A DNA stretch of 12,969 bases from an uncultured Taibaiella sp. (lineage in GTDB: Bacteria; Bacteroidota; Bacteroidia; Chitinophagales; Chitinophagaceae): NCBI GenBank assembly GCA_937871155.1, contig CALMXV010000440.1, positions 1-12,969 of the forward strand, in the 5' to 3' direction. A program made the position numbers and the translations under genes. The notes under the pieces are model-generated. The model saw only the letters and a program-made list of their open reading frames with translations, was not told where the DNA came from and did not search any database. Numbering within the stretch: the stretch's first letter is position 1; every line of letters begins with the position of its first letter. This document shows positions 1 to 6,574 of this stretch, piece after piece.

Positions 1-51
1 AGCGACCTACTGATTACAAATCAGTTGCTCTACCAGCTGAGCTAAAGTGGC
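1..51 (-). tRNA. tRNA-Thr (anticodon UGU), 3' part beyond window edge
   Basis: Read on the minus strand from 51, the sequence gives a 7-nt acceptor strand (GCCACTT), then TA, and a D-arm with GCTC, AGCTGGTAGA and GAGC-type pairing. The anticodon arm is ACTGA / TTTGTAA / TCAGT, which places TGT at the anticodon and reads ACA threonine codons. The variable loop AGGTC and the first bases of the T-arm follow. The T-arm and 3' acceptor strand lie outside the window, so about 25 nt are missing. A strong promoter lies about 40 nt upstream (94-124). In Bacteroidota a tRNA-Thr often opens a tRNA cluster near tuf; whether that holds here cannot be seen. Confidence 0.93.
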
Positions 52-93
52 TTTTTATTATATTAAAGAGCTTTTCTTCTTTCGAAGGGATTG

Positions 94-124
94 CAAAAGT
101 AGATAAGATTTTCAATTCTGCAAA
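94..124 (-). promoter_or_regulatory. Bacteroidota-type housekeeping promoter for the tRNA-Thr gene
   Basis: On the minus strand TTTG (121-124) is followed by exactly 19 nt and then TACTTTTG (94-101). This matches the phylum's primary-sigma consensus TTTG-N19-TAnnTTTG at every defined base. Transcription should start near 87, leaving about 36 nt of leader before the tRNA. A/T runs at about 130-165, just upstream of the -33 element, could act like an UP element, as is common at stable-RNA promoters (inference). Confidence 0.8.
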
Positions 125-137
125 TTTTCTTTTCTTT

Positions 138-175
138 AAACCCAACTTTTTTTAAAAAATTTTATCGGTGGGTTT
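138..175. repeat. Inverted repeat AAACCCA / TGGGTTT around an A/T-rich centre
   Basis: The 7-bp arms at 138-144 and 169-175 are perfect complements and flank about 24 nt of mostly A and T. The element lies between the end of the DUF3098 gene and the tRNA promoter. On the minus strand no U-tract follows, so it is not a classical terminator for the upstream genes. It may insulate the tRNA promoter from ftsX read-through, or may simply contain the A/T tract of an UP element. Confidence 0.4.
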
Positions 176-210
176 TCAACACTGTCTAGAGGCTAATAAT
201 ATGTACTATT

Positions 211-236
211 CCGTTTCATATCTAGTTATGAAAAGG
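211..236. repeat. Hairpin-forming inverted repeat TTTCATA-N6-TATGAAA
   Basis: The arms at 214-220 and 227-233 pair perfectly over 7 bp around the loop TCTAGT. One mismatch further out, CC (211-212) pairs with GG (235-236). It lies about 80 nt beyond the stop codon of the DUF3098 gene on that gene's strand. It could be a 3'-end processing or termination structure, but there is no U-run. Function unknown. Confidence 0.45.
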
Positions 237-315
237 TGATTCTAATAATAGCGTGAAAGTTGATAAATGATTTAATTAACTCAAAGGCGAGAATGAGGCT
301 ATTCATCTCAGACTC

Positions 316-600
316 TTATTTAGTTCCTTCAGGTTTTTTCATGATTGCATAAATTTCTATGCCAAAACCAATCATAATTAAAATGGGCGCTAGAGTAATT
401 CTTCTAAAGCTGAACACTTCATTATAGTTAAACTGACTAGGGTCTGGGCTTTTTCCTCCTGCGGTCAAAGCAATACCGATAAAAATTAAAGCTACTCCTA
501 TGAGCATCCATTGATAATTACTTCTATCGAAAAGGAATACTTGATTGCCTCTTGGTGATTTACTTTTTGAGTGTTTATGTGTTGATTTAGCTGTTGACAT
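316..600 (-). CDS. DUF3098 small membrane protein, FtsX partner gene
   Basis: A 94-residue protein with a basic, Ser/Lys/His-rich N-terminus (1-25). Two hydrophobic helices follow, at about 29-48 and 68-87, separated by a short loop (GGKSPDPSQFNYNEVFSFRR). It ends in a short charged tail. The YQWMLIGVALIFIGIAL and ITLAPILIMIGFGIEIYAIM segments match the DUF3098 family, which in Bacteroidota is typically encoded directly after ftsX, as here (21 nt downstream of the ftsX stop). The ATG start is the first available. The function is unknown; its constant pairing with ftsX suggests a role in envelope or cell-division processes at the inner membrane (inference). It is probably co-transcribed with ftsX from the promoter at 1508-1537. 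Confidence 0.85.
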   Translation of the reverse strand: MSTAKSTHKHSKSKSPRGNQVFLFDRSNYQWMLIGVALIFIGIALTAGGKSPDPSQFNYNEVFSFRRITLAPILIMIGFGIEIYAIMKKPEGTK

Positions 601-621
601 AATTAATAAATTTCAAATTTT

Positions 622-1485
622 TTAGTATAGGTCTTCTACATGCATTTTTAGGTACTTTGTAACGGAACGATGTGTGCTAATTACCGATATTAAAACGCCT
701 ATTGCTATCATTCCTAATAAAAGCATACTAATCATAAAGGGGTCGTTTAATGCTTTTAACTCTGGCCATCTCGATGCTGCAAACATAATCACGAACCATA
801 ATGCTATTACAGCTATTACTCCACTAATAAGCCCATTAATAATGGCTCTTCGCTCAAAAGGCTGTGATATAAATTTTCGTGTAGCACCTACCATTTGCAT
901 AGTCTTTATCAAAAAACGATTACTAAACATAGCCAAGCGTACTGTATTATCAATCAATACTGCTGCAATTAAGATAAAGATAACAGATAGCACACCAAGG
1001 ATAATACTTAGCTTTCTGAAGTTGCTATTCATTTTTTCGATTACTGTTTTCGAATAAACAACTTCTCTTACTATATTGCTTTGTAATAGAAAACGTTCAA
1101 TTTTATTCAGACTGTCTTTATTTACGTATTCTGAATGTAGTAATAGTTCGATGGAAGAATATAATGGATTGAAATCGGTACCTAGAAATTGTACATAATC
1201 TTCTCCTCCTTCCTCTTTAAATTTTTTTGCTGCTTCTTCTTTAGTAGTAATCTTGGTGGATTTCACAAAACCTTGTGCATCTAGCATCTTCTTCATCTCT
1301 CCTATTTTTTCCATGCGGCTATTGTCCTGAAAAACTATTTGTACTTCAGTGCTTTCTTTCAAAACCTTGGTGAGCCCACGACCATATATAATGAGCCAAC
1401 CTAATACACCTAATAGAAATAACACGAGGGATACGCCTACGATTGCATAGAAATAGGATGGTTTGGATTTCTTGGGTGACGACAT
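622..1485 (-). CDS. ftsX: Cell-division ABC-transporter-like permease FtsX
   Basis: A 287-residue inner-membrane protein with the FtsX plan. A short cytoplasmic N-terminus leads into a first helix at about 12-34. A soluble extracytoplasmic domain spans about 35-157 and includes the VQIVFQDNSR strand typical of FtsX PLD domains. Three more helices lie at about 159-179, 213-235 and 249-270. The conserved cytoplasmic-loop segment MQMVGATRKFI (about 197-207) is a hallmark of the family. FtsX works with the ATPase FtsE to control cell-wall hydrolases during division. FtsE is not in this window, which is normal for this phylum, where the two genes are usually apart. The gene starts with ATG at 1485 behind a good Bacteroidota promoter and is followed by the DUF3098 gene. 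Confidence 0.93.
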   Translation of the reverse strand: MSSPKKSKPSYFYAIVGVSLVLFLLGVLGWLIIYGRGLTKVLKESTEVQIVFQDNSRMEKIGEMKKMLDAQGFVKSTKITTKEEAAKKFKEEGGEDYVQFLGTDFNPLYSSIELLLHSEYVNKDSLNKIERFLLQSNIVREVVYSKTVIEKMNSNFRKLSIILGVLSVIFILIAAVLIDNTVRLAMFSNRFLIKTMQMVGATRKFISQPFERRAIINGLISGVIAVIALWFVIMFAASRWPELKALNDPFMISMLLLGMIAIGVLISVISTHRSVTKYLKMHVEDLY

Positions 1486-1507
1486 TTATCTTCTTATACT
1501 TAGTTGC

Positions 1508-1537
1508 CAAAAATATAAAAATATAGATGGCTACAAA
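1508..1537 (-). promoter_or_regulatory. Probable Bacteroidota-type promoter of ftsX-DUF3098
   Basis: On the minus strand TTTG (1534-1537), an 18-nt spacer and TATTTTTG (1508-1515) fit the TTTG-N~19-TAnnTTTG consensus. The predicted transcription start is near 1501, giving a leader of about 15 nt before the ftsX ATG. The spacer is 1 nt shorter than at the tRNA promoter and the region is A/T-rich, so a chance match is possible. Confidence 0.6.
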
Positions 1538-1663
1538 GGGTTGTCTTGTTAAAAAAAATTCTACCTGTATTTAAAAATGGCTAATTAAAGCTTTATCCAG
1601 TTAAAATCTATTCCTTTAACTTTTCTATTATGCATTCAAATTTTCTATGAATTTGCTTGTAAG

Positions 1664-2359
1664 TTATTTTTTAGGATGAGCAAGCGGTATGTTTTTCACT
1701 TTGCAAATCTCATTAAACCCTCCAGCAATATTTCTAATGTTATGAAACCCTTGCCTTTTGATAAGTGATGCTGCAATCACAGACCGATATCCTCCAGCAC
1801 AGTGGATATAGAGATTATTCTCATCATCTATTTGTGCTATAGTCAACATATCTTTCATAGCATCTAAAGGTAAATTAACAGCTCCTTTAATATGTCCGGC
1901 ATCAAATTCTTCCGGCTTACGAACATCGAGAATTTCTAATTTATTGTCATGAGGAATATCCATAGCAAGTTCATCAGGCTCGATATCGATTATCATATCA
2001 ATTTTCTGTCCTTCTTTAGTCCATGTTTCAAAACCACCATCCAAATATCCTTCTATTTTTACTATGCCTACATTTGCTAATTGGGTAAAACTTTCTTGTT
2101 CTTTACCAAGTTCAGTTATTAAAACAATGGGTTGATCTAACGGGATCAATGCTGCTGCCCAATCTGAAATAGACCCATCTAATCCAATGCTTATCGATCC
2201 GGGCACAAAGCTTTCAGTAAAAACCGAAGAAGGTCTGGTATCTAGTATCCAACTTCCTTTTTGTACACTTTTTTTAAATGATGCTACTGTTAAAGGTTGA
2301 AGAGATTTTGTTATTTTGTTTTCCATTTGTTCTATCAATTTTTTCGCATTAATCATCAT
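1664..2359 (-). CDS. Tandem rhodanese-domain protein (sulfurtransferase)
   Basis: A 231-residue cytoplasmic protein, with no signal peptide, made of two rhodanese domains. The first (about 18-120) has the LDTRPSSVFTESFVPGS entry motif and the YLDGGFETW exit motif. At the catalytic loop it reads ITELGKEQES, with no cysteine, so it is a degenerate domain. The second (about 125-226) has LDVRKPEEFDAGHIKGAVNLPL and the active loop HCAGGYRS, with Cys187 as the predicted persulfide carrier. In order and wording the pair resembles the C-terminal half of the longer MBL-fold persulfide dioxygenase/rhodanese fusions (CstB-like) common in Bacteroidota. The metallo-beta-lactamase part is absent here. The start overlaps the upstream peptidase gene by 11 nt (ATGATGATTAATGC), which suggests translational coupling. 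An alternative start is the second ATG or Met12. Role: sulfane-sulfur transfer or detoxification (inference). Confidence 0.88.
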   Translation of the reverse strand: MMINAKKLIEQMENKITKSLQPLTVASFKKSVQKGSWILDTRPSSVFTESFVPGSISIGLDGSISDWAAALIPLDQPIVLITELGKEQESFTQLANVGIVKIEGYLDGGFETWTKEGQKIDMIIDIEPDELAMDIPHDNKLEILDVRKPEEFDAGHIKGAVNLPLDAMKDMLTIAQIDDENNLYIHCAGGYRSVIAASLIKRQGFHNIRNIAGGFNEICKVKNIPLAHPKK

Positions 2360-3044
2360 TTCTTCTATTCAGGAAGATCATGATAAAGTAAATTAGGTTG
2401 GCTACTGAGGCAATTGCAGCTACTAAATAGGTTCTTGCTGCCCATTTTAAAGCATCTTTTGCTCCATCATGTTCACTCCCTACAGCTACATGAGCACTTT
2501 CCATCCAACGTAAGGCTCTTGCACTAGCATCGTACTCTACCGGTAAGGTGATTAAAGAGAAAATGGTAGAAATGGCAAATAAGGCAATCCCAATTAATAA
2601 GATGGTTTGGCTACCACCACCAAAACCCATAAAAACTACACCTGCCGCTATTACCCATTGGCTCAATGTAGTACTTATTTGTACAGCAGGCACTAAAGCA
2701 CTTCGCATCTTTAAAGGTGCATAAGCTACTGCATGCTGCACTGCATGGCCACATTCATGGGCGGCTACGGCTGCTGCTGCTACACTTCTGCCTTCATATA
2801 CATCAGGGCTTAAGTTCACCGTTTTATCTTGTGGATTATAATGATCACTTAAAAACCCAGGAGTAGAAATAACCTGTACATCCATAATGCCATTATCGCG
2901 AAGCATTTTTTCGGCAATCTCTTTCCCACTCATTCTATTCAGTAGAGACACCGCTGAGTATTGTTTGAATTTTGATTTCAGTCGATTGCTTACCAACATG
3001 CCCACGAGGAACATAACACCAGCAATTACATAATATCCTATCAT
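2349..3044 (-). CDS. Membrane-anchored neutral zinc metallopeptidase (YugP / Zn_peptidase_2 type)
   Basis: A 231-residue protein. An N-terminal helix (about 2-20) is followed by a soluble region, then the zinc-binding motif HECGH (residues 96-100, context VAAHECGHAVQHA), two hydrophobic helices (about 118-140 and 145-167), LPVEYDASARAL (168-179) whose Glu170 is the likely third zinc ligand, and a last helix at about 205-225. This order and length match the neutral zinc metallopeptidase family PF04298, represented by Bacillus YugP. The physiological substrate is not known for most members. The ATG at 3044 is the natural start because the first helix begins immediately. It lies upstream of, and overlaps, the rhodanese gene, so the two are very likely one transcript. 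I see no convincing promoter upstream. Confidence 0.92.
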   Translation of the reverse strand: MIGYYVIAGVMFLVGMLVSNRLKSKFKQYSAVSLLNRMSGKEIAEKMLRDNGIMDVQVISTPGFLSDHYNPQDKTVNLSPDVYEGRSVAAAAVAAHECGHAVQHAVAYAPLKMRSALVPAVQISTTLSQWVIAAGVVFMGFGGGSQTILLIGIALFAISTIFSLITLPVEYDASARALRWMESAHVAVGSEHDGAKDALKWAARTYLVAAIASVANLIYFIMIFLNRRNDD

Positions 3045-3168
3045 AGTTCTAGTTTTAGTTTTTCAATAGTAGCAAATTGTTTACCAATGTAAATATGGCA
3101 GTAACGTCTGCGGTAAAATTACAGCATTTATTATACTCAACTTTATTCTAAGGTTGTTACCTACCATT

Positions 3169-3209
3169 AAAAAAAGAAGGGCTTACTATTAATAGGAAAC
3201 CCTTACTCT
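3169..3209 (-). terminator. Rho-independent terminator of cphA
   Basis: On the minus strand GGGTTTCCTA and TAGTAAGCCC (3179-3202) form a 10-position stem with one mismatch and one G-U pair around a TTAA loop. The structure is followed by CCCTTC and a run of seven T (3169-3175). It begins about 30 nt after the cphA stop codon. In the plus direction the following sequence has only a weak T-run, so it works mainly for cphA. Confidence 0.8.
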
Positions 3210-3231
3210 TTCAATCAAATTCAATGAAAAA

Positions 3232-5871
3232 CTATTTCATAGAAATTCCAGGAATCCCTATACCATCTTCTTGGTCTTTATAATTTTTCACTTGATCCAA
3301 TGCATCGGGAACCACATCACTGATAATGACGATAAAAGAATTTGGTTTTGCATTTTGAATAGCATAATCAATCGCATCACTTTCTTTTCTAAAATCAATC
3401 ACACTTATATCCGGTTTTATATTTCTAATACCTTTTGTAATCAACATCAGCATTTCAGCCTCTGTTCTACCTCTTAGGTTTTTATCCTGTCGGATAATAA
3501 TCTCATCAAATATCTTAGCTGATTCTTCTCCTAAAGAGATAATATCTTCATCTCTTCTATCTCCAACACCTGCTATGATTCCTACTTTAGGTGTTGCATC
3601 CACTGAGTCAACAAATTTCCCGATAGCTTGAAGCCCATGTGTGTTATGTGCATAATCCAGCATGACATTAAAGTTCTTAAACTGGAACATATTCATCCTA
3701 CCCGGAGTCATTGCAGGAGAAGGAATAAATGTTTGTAATGCTTGTCGAATATCATCTGTTTTAAACTCACATAGATATGTTGCCAATATGGCAGCTAAGG
3801 TATTGGCAATATTAAAAATTGCCTTCCCTGAAAACGTAATTGGAATATCACTAACCTTATCAATACGTATTTTCCAAGTACCTTTTAGAATAGTTACAAA
3901 GCCATTTTCATAGATTGCTGCAATACCTCCTGTTTTACAATGTTCTTTTATACGTGGATTATTTTCATCCAAAGAGAATAAGGCCACTTTAGCTACTACT
4001 TCTTCACGCATTTTATAAACTAAATCGTCATCTGCATTTAAGATAACATAACCGCTTGCCGGTACCGTATTGGGAGCAACAGCTTTTACTCTTGCTAGCT
4101 TTTCTATAGTATCTATACCCTGCAAGCCCAAATGGTCTTCCGCGACATTGGTAACAACGGCGATATCACAATTATGAAACCCTAGACCGGCTCGTAAGAT
4201 GCCGCCTCTAGCACATTCTAGTACTGCAAAATCCACTGTTGGGTCTCTCAGAACAAACTCGGCAGATTTAGGTCCCGTACAATCTCCTCGCATCATCATT
4301 TGATTTTGGATATAGACCCCATCGGTAGTGGTATAACCTACTTTATGCCCCATCTGTTTTACGATATGAGCAATCATTCTTGTTGTAGTGGTTTTACCAT
4401 TGGTGCCGGATACTGCTATAATTGGTATCCTTGCTGTTGACCCAGGGGGATAAAGCATATCAATCACCGGTTCTGCAACATTTCTTGGAAGACCTTCTGT
4501 AGGGTCTAAGTGCATTCTAAAGCCAGGTGCGGCATTCACCTCTAGCACGGCTCCACCATTTTCTTCTATGGGCTGAGAAAGATCTGGCGCCATGATATCA
4601 ATACCACAAATATTCAACCCTATAATTCTTGCAATACGCTCACACATAAAGATATTGTGAGGATGCACAAAATCGGTAACATCAGTAGCCGTACCACCGG
4701 TGCTTAGGTTAGCAGTTGGCTTCAACCATAGTTCTTCGCCATTGGGCAAAACTGTTTCAAGCGTATATTCTTTCTTATGAAGAATGTCCATGGTAAAGTG
4801 ATCAATCTTAATTGCCGTCAATACCTTCTCATGACCAAAGCCTCTTCTAGGGTCACTATTTACCTTATCTATTAATTCTTGAATGGTACTTTTACCATCA
4901 CCTATTACTGCTGCCGGAGTACGTAATGCAGCTGCAACAAATTTATAGTTGACAACAAGTACTCTGAAGTCTCTACCGGTAATGAACTTCTCACAAATCA
5001 CTCCACGAGAATATTTCTGTGCAGCTTCTAAAGCCACTACAGCATCTTCCCAGGTCTTAATATTTGTTGTTGCTCCTTTACCATGATTACCATTTACAGG
5101 TTTTAACACAATAGGATATCCTATTTTTCGGATGGCTTCTTCCATTCCTTCTTCGCTGCGGATGATACGACCTCTTGGTACTGGTATTTCAGAAGCTTCT
5201 AATAGTTGTTTCGTCTCCTCTTTATCACAGGCTATTTCTACTGCTATACTACTGGTAGTACTAGCAATGGTGGCTTGAATTCTTCTTTGATTAATACCGT
5301 ATCCTAATTGCACCAACGAACTATTATTTAATCGTATCCACGGAATTTTTCTACGATGTGCTTCTTCTACAATTGAGCCGGTGCTAGGTCCCAAACGGTT
5401 ATCTTCTCTTAGCTCACGTAACTCTTGAATAGATGCTTCTAAATCGTACTCTTCTCCATTAATCAATGCTTCAACAATCTTTACCGATTCGCGTGCAGTA
5501 TATTCTCCGGCTTGTGACTCTACATAAGAAAACACTACATGATACACACCTTTCTTATCACTCTCTCGTGTGCGACCAAACCCTGTATCCATGCCAGCTA
5601 AGGTTTGCAACTCTAATGCGATATGCTCAATGACATGCCCCATCCAAGTGCCTTCAGTTACTCGCATAAAAAAACCACCTGGTACGCCTTCTGAACAACG
5701 ATGTTCGTACAGAGAAGGCATTAGCTTTTGTAGCCTTTCTAAAAATCCGGAAATTAAATTAGTGGGCTTCTCTTCCAGATCTTCTAAATCCAACAACATC
5801 ACTACAAGTTTATGCCTACGTGCTGACCAATAGTTGGGTCCATTCATCAGCTTCAAGTCCAATATCTTCAT
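3232..5871 (-). CDS. cphA: Cyanophycin synthetase (CphA1 type)
   Basis: An 879-residue enzyme, full length for CphA1, which polymerises aspartate and arginine with ATP into cyanophycin, a cytoplasmic nitrogen-storage polymer. The N domain (about 1-160) contains GHVIEHIALELQ, with HxxEH at 79-83. In CphA1 this inverted zincin motif is linked to a primer-generating hydrolase site (from memory of published work). The ATP-grasp domain (about 215-475) has VLKPVNGNHGKGATTN (255-270) and the metal-binding VLEVNAAPGFRMH (442-454). The Mur-ligase-like part has the P-loop GTNGKTTTT (489-497), ECARGGILRAGLGF and TNVAEDHLGLQG. Its C-terminal lobe has PGRMN and DYAHN. All three modules look intact. The ATG at 5871 opens the canonical MKILDLKLMNGPNYWS sequence. 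No cyanophycinase or isoaspartyl peptidase gene is next to it. A terminator follows. Confidence 0.95.
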   Translation of the reverse strand: MKILDLKLMNGPNYWSARRHKLVVMLLDLEDLEEKPTNLISGFLERLQKLMPSLYEHRCSEGVPGGFFMRVTEGTWMGHVIEHIALELQTLAGMDTGFGRTRESDKKGVYHVVFSYVESQAGEYTARESVKIVEALINGEEYDLEASIQELRELREDNRLGPSTGSIVEEAHRRKIPWIRLNNSSLVQLGYGINQRRIQATIASTTSSIAVEIACDKEETKQLLEASEIPVPRGRIIRSEEGMEEAIRKIGYPIVLKPVNGNHGKGATTNIKTWEDAVVALEAAQKYSRGVICEKFITGRDFRVLVVNYKFVAAALRTPAAVIGDGKSTIQELIDKVNSDPRRGFGHEKVLTAIKIDHFTMDILHKKEYTLETVLPNGEELWLKPTANLSTGGTATDVTDFVHPHNIFMCERIARIIGLNICGIDIMAPDLSQPIEENGGAVLEVNAAPGFRMHLDPTEGLPRNVAEPVIDMLYPPGSTARIPIIAVSGTNGKTTTTRMIAHIVKQMGHKVGYTTTDGVYIQNQMMMRGDCTGPKSAEFVLRDPTVDFAVLECARGGILRAGLGFHNCDIAVVTNVAEDHLGLQGIDTIEKLARVKAVAPNTVPASGYVILNADDDLVYKMREEVVAKVALFSLDENNPRIKEHCKTGGIAAIYENGFVTILKGTWKIRIDKVSDIPITFSGKAIFNIANTLAAILATYLCEFKTDDIRQALQTFIPSPAMTPGRMNMFQFKNFNVMLDYAHNTHGLQAIGKFVDSVDATPKVGIIAGVGDRRDEDIISLGEESAKIFDEIIIRQDKNLRGRTEAEMLMLITKGIRNIKPDISVIDFRKESDAIDYAIQNAKPNSFIVIISDVVPDALDQVKNYKDQEDGIGIPGISMK

Positions 5872-5872
5872 G

Positions 5873-5892
5873 TTAAGAAAATTTTTCTTTAA
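5873..5892. repeat. Imperfect A/T palindrome just upstream of cphA
   Basis: TTAAGAAAA and TTTTCTTTAA face each other with one inserted base and abut the cphA start codon in the mRNA leader. It might be an operator or translation-control structure, but A/T-rich DNA often produces such matches. Within the 122-nt gap between arfB and cphA the best promoter-like match on the minus strand is TTTATTTG, one base off TAnnTTTG, with no well-spaced TTG. Confidence 0.25.
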
Positions 5893-5993
5893 GTTAATAA
5901 TAAAAAAACAAGAAAAACAATAGAGCGAATCAAATAAAATTTCAAGAGTGCGTATCCGTCCAATCTTTGGTCTTTAAAGGTTAGAATTTCTAC

Positions 5994-6404
5994 TTATTCA
6001 TCTGTAGAAAATCGTTGCCTTCTATTTTGTTTTTGTAGTGCTTGATGTCGTTTATTTATCAGTCGAATTTCTTTGGCTTGTTGTGGTACTTTAGTAGGCT
6101 TTCTTTTTCGTTCTTCACGAATACTGGCGATTACTAATGCTAGTAATTTCTTTACAGCCCTGGCTTTATTTTCTAATTGAGAACGTGTATCTCTACAGCT
6201 TACTACTAAGCAACCTTCTTTGTTGATTCTTGATTGAAGCTTTAATAAAATTTTATTCTTTTGCTCTTCCGAAAAATAGGTAGAACTCATGACTTGCCAA
6301 TATGCATCTACTGCGGTTTCAACTTTGTTGACATTTTGCCCACCTTTACCACCACTTCGGGATGTTTTGAAAAATATTTCGCTTTGAAAATTCATGAAGT
6401 TCAT
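5994..6404 (-). CDS. arfB: Alternative ribosome-rescue factor / peptidyl-tRNA hydrolase ArfB
   Basis: A 136-residue protein with the release-factor catalytic motif in SRSGGKGGQNVNKVETAV, where GGQ lies at residues 21-23. It has the RF-1-like fold length, then the conserved CRDTRSQLENKARAVKKL segment (about 70-87). The tail is strongly basic (about 97-131, rich in Lys, Arg and Gln). In ArfB/YaeJ that tail enters the empty mRNA channel of ribosomes stalled without a stop codon, so the GGQ can release the peptide. It lacks the codon-recognition domains of RF1/RF2. Two starts are possible, Met1 at 6404 and Met4 at 6395; either leaves the domain intact. It is divergent to the merR-type gene, and cphA lies 122 nt downstream on the same strand. 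Confidence 0.93.
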   Translation of the reverse strand: MNFMNFQSEIFFKTSRSGGKGGQNVNKVETAVDAYWQVMSSTYFSEEQKNKILLKLQSRINKEGCLVVSCRDTRSQLENKARAVKKLLALVIASIREERKRKPTKVPQQAKEIRLINKRHQALQKQNRRQRFSTDE

Positions 6405-6574
6405 TTACTAATTAAAGGTAAGCCATACGAGAATATTGGAACTCAAACTGCACCTATCTTAGCACTCCTAATTTGAGTTTAATAATTCGCAACAGTCATG
6501 TTTCTTTGCTGTTATCCCCATTTCTTGATAAGTAGCACTAGGCGTTTATTCAATCACAAGTACCTTTATTCTAT
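6405..6574. promoter_or_regulatory. Divergent intergenic region with two TACCTTTA boxes
   Basis: This 170-nt gap separates arfB (minus) and the MerR-type gene (plus). The same octamer TACCTTTA, one base off the Bacteroidota -7 consensus TAnnTTTG, occurs once facing each gene: at 6413-6420 on the minus strand, 8 nt before the arfB ATG, and at 6561-6568 on the plus strand, 6 nt before the merR ATG. Neither has a TTG at the ideal distance. If used, they would give leaderless or nearly leaderless mRNAs. No MerR-like dyad is clear. Confidence 0.3.

Noticed and set aside
674..1057. Plus-strand open frame of 127 codons opposite ftsX
   Set aside because: Its translation is low-complexity Ile/Asn/Ser-rich with no family features, and it lies wholly within the well-supported ftsX gene on the other strand.
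1600..1655. Small inverted repeats (GTTAAA/TTTAAC, CAAATT/AATTTG) after the rhodanese gene
   Set aside because: They are 6-bp A/T-only stems with no U-tract, which are expected by chance in DNA this A/T-rich; a terminator could not be supported.
2360..3044. Possible remnant of the missing MBL domain upstream of the rhodanese
   Set aside because: The sequence there is entirely an intact zinc peptidase gene on the same strand. No HxHxDH-like motif or broken frame was found, so there is no local pseudogene remnant.
3064..3071. TACTATTG on the minus strand as promoter of the zinc peptidase gene
   Set aside because: It has one mismatch to TAnnTTTG and no TTG at 18-20 nt upstream; the support is too weak to list.
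5570..5833. Plus-strand open frame opposite the cphA N-terminus
   Set aside because: It is antisense to the conserved CphA N domain; the composition is that expected of a reverse-frame shadow.
5994..6404. Peptide chain release factor 1/2
   Set aside because: GGQ is present, but the protein is only 136 residues, lacks the codon-recognition domains and has the basic ArfB tail.
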